DNA of 64,000 nucleotides from Leptospira ryugenii (GCF_003114855.1 NZ_BFBB01000003.1:561077-625076); one strand, 5' to 3'. Numbered from the stretch's first letter, positions 54,014 to 63,153 are shown. Notes: generated from the letters alone by a model not told the origin. Program-made: numbers and translations.

Positions 54014-54775
54014 TTATTTTCTAAGCTTGTACCCGGTTTTGAACATTAAATAGACAACCACCATACAAGTTGCAAGAAACGCAAAAATAAATGTAAGACT
54101 CATTTCTATGCTTACATCTGAAATCTCATAAAAACTCCATCTAAACCCACTGACTAGATATAGAACTGGATTTAACATACAAATCTTTTGCCAAAAAGGT
54201 GGGAGCATGCTTGCGGAATAAAAACTACCCCCCAAAAAAACTAGAGGGGTAATGACAAGCATCGGTATGACTTGTAATTTTTCAAAACTATCCGCCCAGA
54301 TCCCAATGATAAAACCAAAAAGGCTAAAGGAAATACAGGTCAGCAGTAAAAATAAGACCATAAAGAAAGGGTGCGCGATTTTTACCGGAACAAAGAAAGA
54401 TGAAGTAAGAAGCATGATTAATCCTAAGATGAGTGATTTGGTAGCTGCCGCCCCGACAAAACCAAAGACGATCTCAATCATGCTGACTGGTGCCGACAAA
54501 ATTTCATAGATGGTCCCAGTAAATTTAGGGAAGTAAATTCCAAATGATGCATTGCCAATGCTTTCAGTGAGCAAGGATAACATGATAAGACCAGGTACAA
54601 TGAAAGAGCCGTAAGAAACTCCATCTACTTCCTGTATCCTGGAACCAATGGCGGAACCAAATACGATAAAATAGAGAGAAGTTGAGAGAACGGGAGAAGC
54701 AATGCTTTGCATCAATGTTCTAAATGTCCGCATCATTTCGAAAGTATAAATTGCGTAAATTGCCCTCAGATTCAT
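54014..54775 (-). CDS. ABC-2 type transporter permease
   Basis: 253 residues with six hydrophobic segments. The ABC-2 pattern is clear: N-terminal [41 protein letters not shown], and [40 protein letters not shown] at the end. It forms the membrane part of an exporter with the ATPase encoded upstream, which overlaps by 4 bases (ATGA). The substrate is unknown: drugs, lipids or polysaccharide are typical for this family. Confidence 0.9.
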   Translation of the reverse strand: MNLRAIYAIYTFEMMRTFRTLMQSIASPVLSTSLYFIVFGSAIGSRIQEVDGVSYGSFIVPGLIMLSLLTESIGNASFGIYFPKFTGTIYEILSAPVSMIEIVFGFVGAAATKSLILGLIMLLTSSFFVPVKIAHPFFMVLFLLLTCISFSLFGFIIGIWADSFEKLQVIPMLVITPLVFLGGSFYSASMLPPFWQKICMLNPVLYLVSGFRWSFYEISDVSIEMSLTFIFAFLATCMVVVYLMFKTGYKLRK

Positions 54776-55698
54776 TTTGACTCCTTTACTAAAGAAACAA
54801 ATATTTCTTCAAGAGAACTTTGTTCCGTATCCAAATCTTTGAATGTGATCTTTGATTTTTTCACATCCTCCAAAATCTTAGGTATAATATTTTCCTTAGA
54901 ATTTGTATCATAGGTAAAAATAAGTTGTGAGCCATCTTTTTGAATTTCCACATTATAAGCTGCGAAGGATTTCGGAAGTTTGGAGATTTTCTTACTCAAA
55001 TTTAGGATTAATTGTTTTTTACCTAATTGTTTCATCAGAATATTCTTTTCTTCTACTAATACCAGCTCTCCTTTATTCATGATTCCGATTCTATCGGCGA
55101 TCTCCTCAGCTTCCTCGATATAATGTGTGGTCAAAATAATGGTAACACCCTTCTCCTTTAAATTTCGCACAACATTCCACATATCTTTTCTAAGCTCAAC
55201 ATCTACTCCTGCAGTAGGCTCATCTAAGAATAATACTTCTGGTTCATGCGAAAGAGCTTTTGCAATTAATACTCTTCGTTTCATTCCCCCAGAGAGAGTT
55301 ATGATCTTTTGGTCTTTTTTATCAAATAGAGATAAAGACTTCAATAAATCTTCTAAGTACTGATCATTGGGAGCTTTTCCAAACAAACCTCGCGTAAATT
55401 TCACACTTGCCCAAACAGTTTCAAAGGAATGAACACTTAACTCCTGTGGTACGAGGCCAATTAATTTTCTCGCTTCCATAGAGTCAGTCTGAATGTTCTT
55501 TCCATTCACAAGGATCTCCCCGCGAGAAAGATTCACTAGTCCACAGATGATCGATATCAGAGTCGTTTTTCCAGCTCCATTTGGTCCAAGGAGGGCTAAA
55601 ATCTCACCCTTTCGGATGCCCAAAGTGACATCCTTCAAAGCTTGGAATCCATTCTCATAGGTCTTCGAAACAGAATTAATTTGTAAGTGCATTTGCAT
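54772..55698 (-). CDS. ABC-2 transporter ATP-binding protein
   Basis: About 308 residues. Walker [10 protein letters not shown], signature LSGGMKRRV, Walker [14 protein letters not shown] and the switch His in [18 protein letters not shown]. The C-terminal ~90 residues form the regulatory tail common in DrrA/CcmA-type ATPases. Possible starts are 55698 and 55692; the 14 codons before that (from 55740) are not conserved in character. It energises the permease encoded immediately downstream. Confidence 0.92.
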   Translation of the reverse strand: MQMHLQINSVSKTYENGFQALKDVTLGIRKGEILALLGPNGAGKTTLISIICGLVNLSRGEILVNGKNIQTDSMEARKLIGLVPQELSVHSFETVWASVKFTRGLFGKAPNDQYLEDLLKSLSLFDKKDQKIITLSGGMKRRVLIAKALSHEPEVLFLDEPTAGVDVELRKDMWNVVRNLKEKGVTIILTTHYIEEAEEIADRIGIMNKGELVLVEEKNILMKQLGKKQLILNLSKKISKLPKSFAAYNVEIQKDGSQLIFTYDTNSKENIIPKILEDVKKSKITFKDLDTEQSSLEEIFVSLVKESK

Positions 55699-55792
55699 GT
55701 AAGATTCAAAAAGAAGGCAATTGACGCAACTGTAAAGCATTTACGGAGAAAAAGAGATCCTTTAACCTTGCTATCTTCTGTCTAAAAACAAG

Positions 55793-56755
55793 ATGAATTC
55801 GCAAACCAAGCCAACGAAAGACATTATCATCATGGGAGCTGGGATGACAGGACTCAGCCTAGGATCATTCTATCAGGCAAAGGGACTCTCTGTACAAATT
55901 TTAGAAAAGTCGCATGCATACGGCGGTCGCATGGCGACACGCAGAACCAATTTTGGGACATTTGATCATGGCGCCCAATTTATCCACATGAAACCAAACA
56001 GTGACTTTATCTGGAAAAAGGATTGGGATGAGAAAGGTTTCTTATCGCTCTGGTTTGTGGACACAAGTGGTGGAGAGTATTTCGTTTGTCATTCAGGGAT
56101 CAACCAATTGTCAAAAGAGGTACCGAATCCTGGTGAAATTATATTCAAAGAGCGTATAACAAAAGTTAAAAAAGATAAAGGGGAATGGATTCTTTATACG
56201 GAGGCAAATCTGGAATACAGAACCAAAGGATTGGTCTTCACTGCTCCTCTGCCCCAATCATTGCAAATCCTTAGGGATTCAGAAATCGATTACCCAAAAC
56301 ATTTAGATGAGATCGTTTACAACAAGGCGATTGTCGCATTGTTTTCCTTTGAGGAAGAATTAATCCCTGGAAGGGAAAATAAATTCCAGACAAATCTTTC
56401 AAATAACATTCGATCACTCGCCTTACAATCCAGCAAACTCGAAGCATCTCCCATTCGGTATACTATGGTTATGAGTCCAGAGTTTAGTGAATTGCATTTC
56501 GAAAAGGAGGAAGAGGAAATTCGGAAAGCGCTAGAGAGTGAATTTGCAATGGTTTTTTCTAAAAATTTACCCAAAGAGAAGTTGCAGATCAAAAAATGGC
56601 GCTACTCGGAACCTAAAAAAAAAGCAGATTCCCCCTATTCTCTCATCTCCGCATCACCCCTTCTTGTGTTAGCTGGTGATGCTTTTGGTGGAGGTAGTAT
56701 TTTAGGGGCAATCCGCTCTGCCGAAGCAGTCTACAAAGATTGGCCTTTGGATTAG
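55793..56755 (+). CDS. renalase-like FAD-dependent oxidoreductase
   Basis: 320 residues. The FAD-binding site IIIMGAGMTGLSLGSFYQAKG and the following EKSHAYGGRMATRR fit NAD(P)/FAD-dependent amine-oxidase-fold enzymes of the renalase group, and FDHGAQFIHM matches the group's second conserved block. The C-terminal LVLAGDAFGGGSILGAIRSA is the second FAD motif. Renalases oxidise misfolded dihydronicotinamide forms; the bacterial substrate here is not shown. The gene stands alone, and its stop codon interlocks with glnK (TTAG, 56752-56755). Confidence 0.82.
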   Translation: MNSQTKPTKDIIIMGAGMTGLSLGSFYQAKGLSVQILEKSHAYGGRMATRRTNFGTFDHGAQFIHMKPNSDFIWKKDWDEKGFLSLWFVDTSGGEYFVCHSGINQLSKEVPNPGEIIFKERITKVKKDKGEWILYTEANLEYRTKGLVFTAPLPQSLQILRDSEIDYPKHLDEIVYNKAIVALFSFEEELIPGRENKFQTNLSNNIRSLALQSSKLEASPIRYTMVMSPEFSELHFEKEEEEIRKALESEFAMVFSKNLPKEKLQIKKWRYSEPKKKADSPYSLISASPLLVLAGDAFGGGSILGAIRSAEAVYKDWPLD

Positions 56756-57096
56756 ATTGCCTTGCTGCCTCGCTCTCCACTCCGTATGCGAATGACTTCC
56801 TCGACCGGGAGAACAAAAATCTTACCGTCTCCTATCTTTCCGTCTCCAGTTTTTGCTGCTTTCAGAATAGCATCCACTGTTGGTTTCACAAACTCATCGT
56901 TCACTGCAATTTCTAATCTGACCTTGCGAAGTAAGTTTACCGTATACTCATGCCCTCGATACACTTCGGTTTTTCCTTTTTGTTGGCCATATCCTTGAAC
57001 ATCGCTAACTGTTAAACGATAGATTTCATTCTTAGTTAACTCGTTTTTAACTTCTTCTAATTTGTGTGGTTGTATAATCGCAATTATCAATTTCAT
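56752..57096 (-). CDS. glnK: PII nitrogen regulator, GlnK type, with a 2-residue B-loop insertion
   Basis: 114 residues; normal PII proteins have 112. The T-loop carries Tyr51 (EVYRGHEYT), the uridylylation site, and PII ends are seen (MKLIIAIIQPHKLEEVKNEL, IFVLPVEEVIRIRSGE). The B-loop reads TGDGKIGDGKIFV, where the usual TGKIGDGKIFV has two extra residues. It binds ATP, ADP and 2-oxoglutarate and docks on AmtB to block ammonium uptake when nitrogen is sufficient. It lies 8 bases after amtB, the usual glnK-amtB pairing with order reversed. Confidence 0.92.
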   Translation of the reverse strand: MKLIIAIIQPHKLEEVKNELTKNEIYRLTVSDVQGYGQQKGKTEVYRGHEYTVNLLRKVRLEIAVNDEFVKPTVDAILKAAKTGDGKIGDGKIFVLPVEEVIRIRSGERGSKAI

Positions 57097-57104
57097 AAAA
57101 TCCT

Positions 57105-58400
57105 CTAAATATCGTATCCTTTCTCTCCGTGAATTTCCTGATCTAAACCAGAAATCTCTTTGTCTTCCTCTATACGGAAGCCAATCGTTTTCTCAATCGC
57201 AAAGGCCAAAACGTAGGAAAGAACAAATGAATAGGCTCCCGTTGCCAAAACACTGACTACCTGAACGTACAACTGGTTCCCCATACTCACTCCTTCTGCC
57301 AATTCTAAAGCAAAGACTGCTGTAAGAATTGCGCCGATTGCACCACCTACACCATGGATACCAAATGCATCTAAAGTATCATCATAGTTCAACTTCCCTT
57401 TCAAAAAGATCGCAAAGTAACAAATAGGTGATACTAAGATTCCCATAATGATGGATCCAACTGGACCAACAAAACCTGAAGCGGGAGTGATCACGACTAG
57501 TCCAGCAACTATGCCAGAGGCCGCACCCAATGCAGTTGCTTTTTTGGTATGCAACCATTCTAGTAACAACCAGGATGCTCCAGCCGCAGCAGGAGCAATC
57601 AATGTAACAACAAATGCTCTTGCAGCCACTCCATTCACAGCCAAGCCACTGCCTGCATTGAACCCAAACCAACCAAACCACAACAAGCCTGAACCTAGAA
57701 GTGTATATGTTAAGTTATTTGGATGTGTCAAAGTGTACGCTTCACCCTTTCGATTTCCAATGACCAATGCGCAAGCAAGTCCAGCAATACCTGAAATTAA
57801 ATGAACAACGGTACCACCGGCGAAATCAAGTGCTCCCATTTCGAAGAGCCAACCTTTCGGAGCCCAAACCCAATGCGCAACAGGGTCGTATACAAAGGTT
57901 GCCCAAAGCAGAATGAAAACTACGTAGCCTGACAATTTTACTCTTTCCGCAATGGCACCTGAAATCAAAGCAGGTGTAATGATGGCAAACATTCCTTGGA
58001 ACAAGAAGTGTACATACTTTGGTATAGTACCTTCTAACTGATTCATATCGATTCCTTCCAAAAAAGCCAGATCTAAATTTCCATACAAAGGATTTTCTCC
58101 GGAGAATGCAAAACTATATCCAATGATAGTCCATTGTAGTGTCATTACTAGAATTGCAATGAAGCTATGCATCATAGTGGATAAAACGTTCTTTGATCTT
58201 ACGATACCACCATAGAATAAAGACAAGCCTGGTATCATAAAAAACACAAGAGTACAGGATACAAGCATCCATACCGTGTCCGCTTTATCTAAACTTACTT
58301 GTGGACTTTCTTCTTTCGTTACTTCTTCACCAAACAATGAGAAGCTCAAAAAAACCAATGTTATGGCTAAAACTCGCCAAACTTTACTGAATTGTTTCAT
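57105..58400 (-). CDS. amtB: ammonium transporter
   Basis: 431 residues. A signal peptide-like first helix (to about residue 24) leads to 11 further helices. The twin pore His residues are in GGTVVHLISG and DAFGIHGVGG, and the Phe gate region and SGAIAERVKLSGYV are conserved. It conducts ammonium across the inner membrane and is controlled by GlnK encoded just downstream. A small gene of unknown function precedes it by 12 bases in the same operon. No NtrC/sigma-54 site (TGGCAC-N5-TTGC) was seen in the upstream 120 bases. Confidence 0.95.
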   Translation of the reverse strand: MKQFSKVWRVLAITLVFLSFSLFGEEVTKEESPQVSLDKADTVWMLVSCTLVFFMIPGLSLFYGGIVRSKNVLSTMMHSFIAILVMTLQWTIIGYSFAFSGENPLYGNLDLAFLEGIDMNQLEGTIPKYVHFLFQGMFAIITPALISGAIAERVKLSGYVVFILLWATFVYDPVAHWVWAPKGWLFEMGALDFAGGTVVHLISGIAGLACALVIGNRKGEAYTLTHPNNLTYTLLGSGLLWFGWFGFNAGSGLAVNGVAARAFVVTLIAPAAAGASWLLLEWLHTKKATALGAASGIVAGLVVITPASGFVGPVGSIIMGILVSPICYFAIFLKGKLNYDDTLDAFGIHGVGGAIGAILTAVFALELAEGVSMGNQLYVQVVSVLATGAYSFVLSYVLAFAIEKTIGFRIEEDKEISGLDQEIHGEKGYDI

Positions 58401-58412
58401 TTCCCCTTCCTC

Positions 58413-58733
58413 TTACTTTTCATTTTCTTTTTGCCAAGATTCATGTAAAACTTTGTAAAAGCTCTCGATCACTTTTTCAATATTTTTCATTTTCCAGTAT
58501 GGATTTGCCTGGATGGACTCATGTACAGACTTTACCACTGAGCGAATGAAAGATGTGCGTTCCGGCTTTGGACTGATGTTCAAAATTTCCAAACTGGTAT
58601 TTCGCTTCACTAGCTCCTTTTTGATGGAAGAAGAAATGATTTGTATGGCTTCTTCTTTCGTAAGGCGGGTCTCGGCAATCAAGATCTCAGCTGCATCTAT
58701 AATCAATTCTAACTGTCTCTCACTTGCTCCCAT
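58413..58733 (-). CDS. small protein of unknown function heading the amtB-glnK operon
   Basis: 106 residues from the ATG at 58733; the frame is open 59 codons further but that part has no character of a protein. The sequence is helical, with many Glu, Lys and Ile residues (ELIIDAAEILIAETRLTKEEAI), and lacks membrane segments or motifs. It ends 12 bases before amtB. Being first in a nitrogen operon suggests a role in nitrogen or membrane regulation, but this is inference from position only. Confidence 0.5.
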   Translation of the reverse strand: MGASERQLELIIDAAEILIAETRLTKEEAIQIISSSIKKELVKRNTSLEILNISPKPERTSFIRSVVKSVHESIQANPYWKMKNIEKVIESFYKVLHESWQKENEK

Positions 58734-58857
58734 GCTATGACCTAACAAAATAATAATTTGGATTGATTGACATAAGTCGCTTCCACAGAACCACACATAA
58801 ATGATTTTATTTTGAATTATTGTAAACCGAAAATTAAATGTTAAGAGCTTTCTTGGT

Positions 58858-59637
58858 ATGATGATTCGAACCTTACAGATACTCCTTCTTGTGGTCCTGA
58901 CCATTCCCAAGCCATCAGAGCCAAAGGCTGTCTTACAAGTTGCATTTGGTGTAGAGGAAAATCAGCTAATCTTAAAAAGCCTCAATTCGACAATTTCCTA
59001 TTTGGGCGATGAAGCAGACAGAAAGTTATACCGTAGGATTTTATTGCATTACTTAGAGTTTTTAGAGCTAAATATGAGGCGAAATGACTCGATTTCGTAT
59101 GAAAGACTGAGGCACACCCAAGCTCTCCTGATTCCGCTCTACGATAGAATGCTGTCCAAAAACCTTGAATTTCTGAGAGCTGAGCTAAATCGCCTAGGCA
59201 GAGATTCTCGAGACCGAGAAAAAACGCAGACCAAATTACTACTCCGATTGGGATTTCGCGATTTGGCGGAAGCCGAACAAAAATTGACCTTTGCTCGCAA
59301 TACTCGGCCACAACTCTATCTTTTGAAGTTGAGAGAGATGCTTTTTGCCTTAAAAATTTTAAAACGTGCCGGACGCTTTGTCGTTTATTTGGGCTTACTT
59401 CATGATGCAGAAATCTACCGTCCCATTGAGATCATGCAGTTTGAGCAAATGGATGCGGAGATTATGAGCGCTTTTATCAAAGATAGAGAGAAGTTTAGAA
59501 AAATGCATTGGGACAATCATTTCAAAGTCCTAGATGGATCAGGGATCTATTTTGAAGTTTTAAATGGCCCAATCACAAATGAACTTGCCGAACCGCTTCC
59601 AGGGATTGATCCTGCATATGTACGCATCAAACGTTAG
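58858..59637 (+). CDS. hypothetical protein with N-terminal signal-like segment
   Basis: 259 residues. The N-terminus IRTLQILLLVVLTIP looks like a short export signal or membrane anchor. The rest is helical with many Arg and Leu residues (RLRHTQALLIPLYDRMLSKNLEFLRAEL, then DREKTQTKLLLRLGFRDLAEAEQKLTFAR), possibly a coiled coil. I recognise no family. ATG at 58858 or 58861. It is followed by a membrane protein after 15 bases, so it heads a three-gene plus-strand unit. Confidence 0.6.
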   Translation: MMIRTLQILLLVVLTIPKPSEPKAVLQVAFGVEENQLILKSLNSTISYLGDEADRKLYRRILLHYLEFLELNMRRNDSISYERLRHTQALLIPLYDRMLSKNLEFLRAELNRLGRDSRDREKTQTKLLLRLGFRDLAEAEQKLTFARNTRPQLYLLKLREMLFALKILKRAGRFVVYLGLLHDAEIYRPIEIMQFEQMDAEIMSAFIKDREKFRKMHWDNHFKVLDGSGIYFEVLNGPITNELAEPLPGIDPAYVRIKR

Positions 59638-59652
59638 GTCATTCGGGGGCAG

Positions 59653-60138
59653 ATGTTCAGTTTCTACTTCTCTATTTTTTATCTACTATGTAAGCTACTC
59701 TTAGGATACGAACTGTCCGTTGCCACGCAATCAGCGGCTAAATTCCTATTTTACTGGAATGGATTTTTTGTAGGCCTAACACTCACTTTTTTTCTCAGTT
59801 TGCTTCTTGGGATTTCAGCAGTGCTGATTAGAGTCCCATTTCTCGGGATAGGTATATTTCAACTTCAAGAGTCAATTCGCAAAACAGGCATATGGCGGTT
59901 TTTAGCGGAAAAAAGTATTTTTTGGATTTTGGTTCATGCCTTTGTTTTAGTGGGGGCTTATTTTTTAGCTTTTGATCCAAATTTGTCATTAGAATTACGA
60001 CTATCTTCAATCTCTCTGATCATAATAGGTTATCTCTTGAAAAAAATTAGACAAAAAAAATCCACGCCACATAAAAAGAATCCATCGATTGTTTTCCCAT
60101 CTCAATCTAATCATGAGAAGGAAATTAATCCCCAATGA
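59653..60138 (+). CDS. small membrane protein, unknown function
   Basis: 161 residues with about four hydrophobic segments (near 3-20, 30-60, 87-107 and 113-128) and a basic, proline-containing tail of ~35 residues. Not recognised. It sits between the helical protein gene (15-base gap) and the metallo-hydrolase lipoprotein gene (4-base overlap, ATGA), so translation with the latter is coupled. Confidence 0.6.
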   Translation: MFSFYFSIFYLLCKLLLGYELSVATQSAAKFLFYWNGFFVGLTLTFFLSLLLGISAVLIRVPFLGIGIFQLQESIRKTGIWRFLAEKSIFWILVHAFVLVGAYFLAFDPNLSLELRLSSISLIIIGYLLKKIRQKKSTPHKKNPSIVFPSQSNHEKEINPQ

Positions 60139-61253
60139 GACAAATCCGTGCCTTGGTTATTTTTTTATTGTCAATCACACTTTGGCAATGCCGAGCCTTT
60201 GGAAAAGATCCGCATGGCGATCACTTAGAAAAAATCAAAAAATCTACTCACTATGATCCAGAAAGAGATCAGTTTGTAAACCGCAGACCTGATGTTTTAG
60301 AGAAAATGCGAGAAGAGCAAAACTTTTTTAGTTTGCTCACAAAATTTTTGTTTGGTGGTGGTAAGGAGCGTCGTCCCAAAGAAAGGCTTCCCGAAATCAA
60401 ACCTGACCTAAAGGAGTTTGTAAAGCCTTCCGAACATATAAAGTTTATCTGGTTCGGCCATTCTACGTTTATAGTAAATATCCAAGGTAAGATTCTTTTA
60501 TTTGATCCTGTATTTTCTGGTTCGGCGGCTCCCTTCTCTTTTATGGTCAAACGTTTCCAAGATGCAGTCGTATCTTTGGAAGAGTTGCCAAATGTGGATT
60601 ATATCTTAATCTCTCATGACCACTACGACCACCTAGATCTCGAAACCATTGAATTTTTTAAACAAAAACAAACTAAATTCATCACACCACTAGGAGTCTC
60701 ATCTCATTTGAAGGACTGGGGTATTGCAGAGGATCGACTTTTAGAATTAGATTGGTGGCAAAGTACTGATTCAGTTGATGGACTCAAAATTGTCTGTACC
60801 CCTTCTCAACATTTTTCTGGGCGTAGAGGCATGAATGGTAACCATACACTTTGGGCAAGTTGGACGGTGCTCGGTAAAACCGAACGATTTTACTTCAGTG
60901 GGGATTCTGGGTATGATACTCACTTCAAAGAGATAGGAAATGCCTATGGACCGTTCACATTGACCTTTTTGGAAAACGGACAATACAATCCTATGTGGCG
61001 TGCTGTTCACAGTATGCCTGAGGAAACGGCCCAAGCACACCTTGATCTAAAGGGTGAGAAGTTAGTGCCCGTACATTGGGGGATGTTTGACCTGTCTCTA
61101 CACAATTGGTATGAACCAGCTGAAGAGTTGGAGAAGTATGCAAAAGAAAAGAACATTGATCTGTTGACTCCAAAATTCGGACAAATGGTAAGTTCACAGA
61201 CACCAAATGCTTGGGAAAGATGGTGGAAATCATTGATGGGAACAGATGGCTAA
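60135..61253 (+). CDS. metallo-beta-lactamase-fold lipoprotein, NAPE-PLD-like
   Basis: 372 residues. Lipobox LWQC (Cys19) makes it a lipoprotein. The MBL metal motif HDHYDHLD (near residue 155), GHSTFIVNIQGKILLFDPVFS before it, FSGDSGYDTHFKEIG and PVHWGMFDLS after it are the order found in N-acyl-phosphatidylethanolamine phospholipase D and related UlaG-like enzymes. It probably hydrolyses a lipid or phosphodiester in the periplasm; the substrate is not determined. It is the last gene of the unit. Confidence 0.85.
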   Translation: MRQIRALVIFLLSITLWQCRAFGKDPHGDHLEKIKKSTHYDPERDQFVNRRPDVLEKMREEQNFFSLLTKFLFGGGKERRPKERLPEIKPDLKEFVKPSEHIKFIWFGHSTFIVNIQGKILLFDPVFSGSAAPFSFMVKRFQDAVVSLEELPNVDYILISHDHYDHLDLETIEFFKQKQTKFITPLGVSSHLKDWGIAEDRLLELDWWQSTDSVDGLKIVCTPSQHFSGRRGMNGNHTLWASWTVLGKTERFYFSGDSGYDTHFKEIGNAYGPFTLTFLENGQYNPMWRAVHSMPEETAQAHLDLKGEKLVPVHWGMFDLSLHNWYEPAEELEKYAKEKNIDLLTPKFGQMVSSQTPNAWERWWKSLMGTDG

Positions 61254-61271
61254 TGTTCCCATAAGTAAGGC

Positions 61272-61745
61272 CTAGTCTTGGAGAGTTAAACTAGAGCTAA
61301 ACTGTCCTAATAAGAGTTGGAATTTTTTAAAAAAATCTTTGATATTTTCTCTTGTCACTCCGCCTGTAAGATCCAAATCACTTTCCAAGATGATTCTCCC
61401 TTCCTCATCTGTGTATGCCCGTGAGTACCTCATCTTTTGGTTCCAGCGATTCACAAGTTCCGCTCTTGGCTTTGCTGAGGTAAAGGAAGAATAGAATTGC
61501 AAGGAGTACTCGGTTGGGAGAAACAATGCAGCCCGGTAGTCTCTCAATTGTAAGACTAAAAAATTTTCAGACTCTTCTACAATTTCAATTTGGGATTCTT
61601 TGAGAAGCTTCTTGAGTTCTGCTTGGTCGATTTTTGTCAGAATGGCCGCACTGGGTGCTTGGGGTGGGTTTGGCTTGTTAGGTTCTGGCAGCAAGGGCAG
61701 GTAGGCGAAAGAAAGTAAGAGTGAAATGAGTAAAAAACGTTTCAT
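61272..61745 (-). CDS. exported YbjN-like protein
   Basis: 157 residues. The signal peptide MKRFLLISLLLSFAYLPLLP starts at the ATG at 61745; an ATG ten codons earlier is possible. The mature part shows the YbjN pattern (IEIVEESENFLVLQLRD, then RYSRAYTDEEGRIILESDLDLTGGVTRENIKDFFKKF), including the conserved ESDL.L..GVT.E.I..F element. YbjN proteins are type III secretion chaperone-like and affect motility and stress in enterobacteria; the exported form has no known role. Confidence 0.75.
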   Translation of the reverse strand: MKRFLLISLLLSFAYLPLLPEPNKPNPPQAPSAAILTKIDQAELKKLLKESQIEIVEESENFLVLQLRDYRAALFLPTEYSLQFYSSFTSAKPRAELVNRWNQKMRYSRAYTDEEGRIILESDLDLTGGVTRENIKDFFKKFQLLLGQFSSSLTLQD

Positions 61746-61814
61746 ATGGAAGCTAAATCTCACATCTCGCTTCATTTAGTGTAAACTCTTTTGTTTGGCG
61801 GAGTCTAGAAAAAT

Positions 61815-61842
61815 GTTTCCTCCTCCACAAGAAGGAGGAAAC
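61815..61842 (-). terminator. terminator after the propeller lipoprotein gene
   Basis: GTTTCCTCCT (61815-61824) pairs with AGGAGGAAAC (61833-61842), and on the minus strand the stem is followed by ATTTTTCT. It lies 38 bases after the stop codon of the lipoprotein gene. Confidence 0.75.
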
Positions 61843-61879
61843 GAATGTCTTCCCTTTAGTTGATGGAGTAAAAAAAGAA

Positions 61880-62860
61880 CTACTTGCTAGTCCAAGTGAT
61901 GCCATCACTTGAGACAAAAATCGAACTTCCGCCCACGGCTACATACTTTCCATTTCCGTAGGCCACAGATGCCAAGCTTGTGGCTGATTCCAAAGTTTGT
62001 TTGGTCCAATTGGAGCCATCAGAACTTCGGAGAATCGCCCCATTGCTTCCAACCGCGACGAACTGCCTATCTCCAAAACAAATTCCGAACAGATTTTCCA
62101 CCGCATTTGAGCTTACAGATGTCCAGTCAAGCCCCGATGAGGATCTGACTATGGTTCCACTCGCTCCTACTGCTACGAAGGTTCCCGAACCAAAGGCGAC
62201 GTCTCGTAAGGACGGCACCGAGGAGATTCCGGTTATAGAAGAACTACTCAAAACAAGGGTCGTTACGATAAAACTAGAAGATAGAATGGATGCACGACTT
62301 GAAGCATTGCTCCCCACAAGGATGAGGCGGTTCGAATTGGCCGCACTCCCAAAATAGCCTGCCGAAGTACTGAAAGCAGAACTACTGATAAGAGTGGATG
62401 AGTCTGACCATCTCCCAGAGGTAGCGGTGAATGAGTAGATACCAAAAGCTACGCTATAAGAAGATAAAAAATTTCCGATTCCATAAAGGCCAGAGGTAGA
62501 GTTGAAGGTTGTGCTAATGTCATTCCACGTAGATGCATTTGTCGACTCGTAGTACTTTGTGTTCGCAATAACAGTGTAGACGTCATTTCTAAACCCAATA
62601 TCATAAACAAGTTGTTGCGTAGGAAGGTTTTGTTTTGTCCAACTTTCTCCATCCGTGGATTCATAGATTTGACCTAAGGTTCCTGTTGCAAAGAATTTTC
62701 CATTTAAAAATCGTACTCGCTGGAAGGAGACGTCCCTTCGGTTCAAAAGGTAAAGTAGAGCAAACAATCTAGTGGCTGGGTCAACTTCCTGTTTCTCAGG
62801 TACACACTGTATAAACACAGAAAGGATGGGAATGAGGACTAAACACTTTAAACGTAACAT
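61880..62860 (-). CDS. lipoprotein with beta-propeller-like repeats (BNR/Ycf48-like)
   Basis: About 326 residues. Lipobox FIQC follows the signal peptide. Repeats of the form GNGKYVAVGGSS, GSGTFVAVGASGTIVRSSSGLDWTSV, and GDRQFVAVGSNGAILRSSDGSNWTKQ recur about every 40 residues, the pattern of beta-propellers such as photosystem assembly factor Ycf48. The middle (~130-225) is very rich in Ser and Thr and less clearly repeated. It likely sits in the outer membrane or periplasm. I chose the ATG at 62860; two others lie at 62872 and 62881. Confidence 0.8.
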   Translation of the reverse strand: MLRLKCLVLIPILSVFIQCVPEKQEVDPATRLFALLYLLNRRDVSFQRVRFLNGKFFATGTLGQIYESTDGESWTKQNLPTQQLVYDIGFRNDVYTVIANTKYYESTNASTWNDISTTFNSTSGLYGIGNFLSSYSVAFGIYSFTATSGRWSDSSTLISSSAFSTSAGYFGSAANSNRLILVGSNASSRASILSSSFIVTTLVLSSSSITGISSVPSLRDVAFGSGTFVAVGASGTIVRSSSGLDWTSVSSNAVENLFGICFGDRQFVAVGSNGAILRSSDGSNWTKQTLESATSLASVAYGNGKYVAVGGSSIFVSSDGITWTSK

Positions 62861-63102
62861 AGGCTTCTCCATATTTTGCATAGGTCCTATGATACTCGCT
62901 TTGCGATAAGAATCGTCCTAGGTCATGATACTGAACGAAAAAATGAAAGAGGACGGATCCTTTTTTGGGCTACTTTTGGATTTGAAACCCAAGGTGGCTT
63001 TTAGTCTACTCATGGTTTGTTGTCGTTTGATTGAACTAAGGCTACAATGCCGAAAGAGTCGCGGACTCACCGGACTAGCTTGCAGCGCCCTTGAATAAAA
63101 AA

Positions 63103-63124
63103 AGCGTTCAATCTCTTGAACGCT
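63103..63124 (-). terminator. rho-independent terminator, minus strand (copy 1)
   Basis: AGCGTTCAA (63103-63111) pairs with TTGAACGCT (63116-63124), loop TCTC. Read on the minus strand the stem is followed by seven T. It would end transcripts coming from the 5S gene direction. Confidence 0.75.
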
Positions 63125-63135
63125 CTGTTAACAAT

Positions 63136-63153
63136 GATGACGAACCCGGCGAC
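63136..63153 (-). pseudogene. 18-bp fragment of the 5S rRNA 3' end (copy 1)
   Basis: GATGACGAACCCGGCGAC is identical to the 3' end and tail of the complete 5S gene (63471-63488). It is too short to be a gene and is part of the repeat unit. Confidence 0.7.

Larger units (their letters stand above)
63050..63153. repeat. first copy of a ~104-bp direct repeat
   Basis: It matches 63205-63307 with about five substitutions and one single-base indel. It runs from CCGAAAGAGTCGCGGACTC through the CTTGAATAAAAAAAGCG hairpin to the 5S-tail sequence GATGACGAACCCGGCGAC (63136-63153). Confidence 0.85.

Noticed and set aside
58734..58857. sigma-54 promoter for the amtB operon
   Set aside because: No TGGCAC-N5-TTGC-like pair was found on the minus strand in this region.
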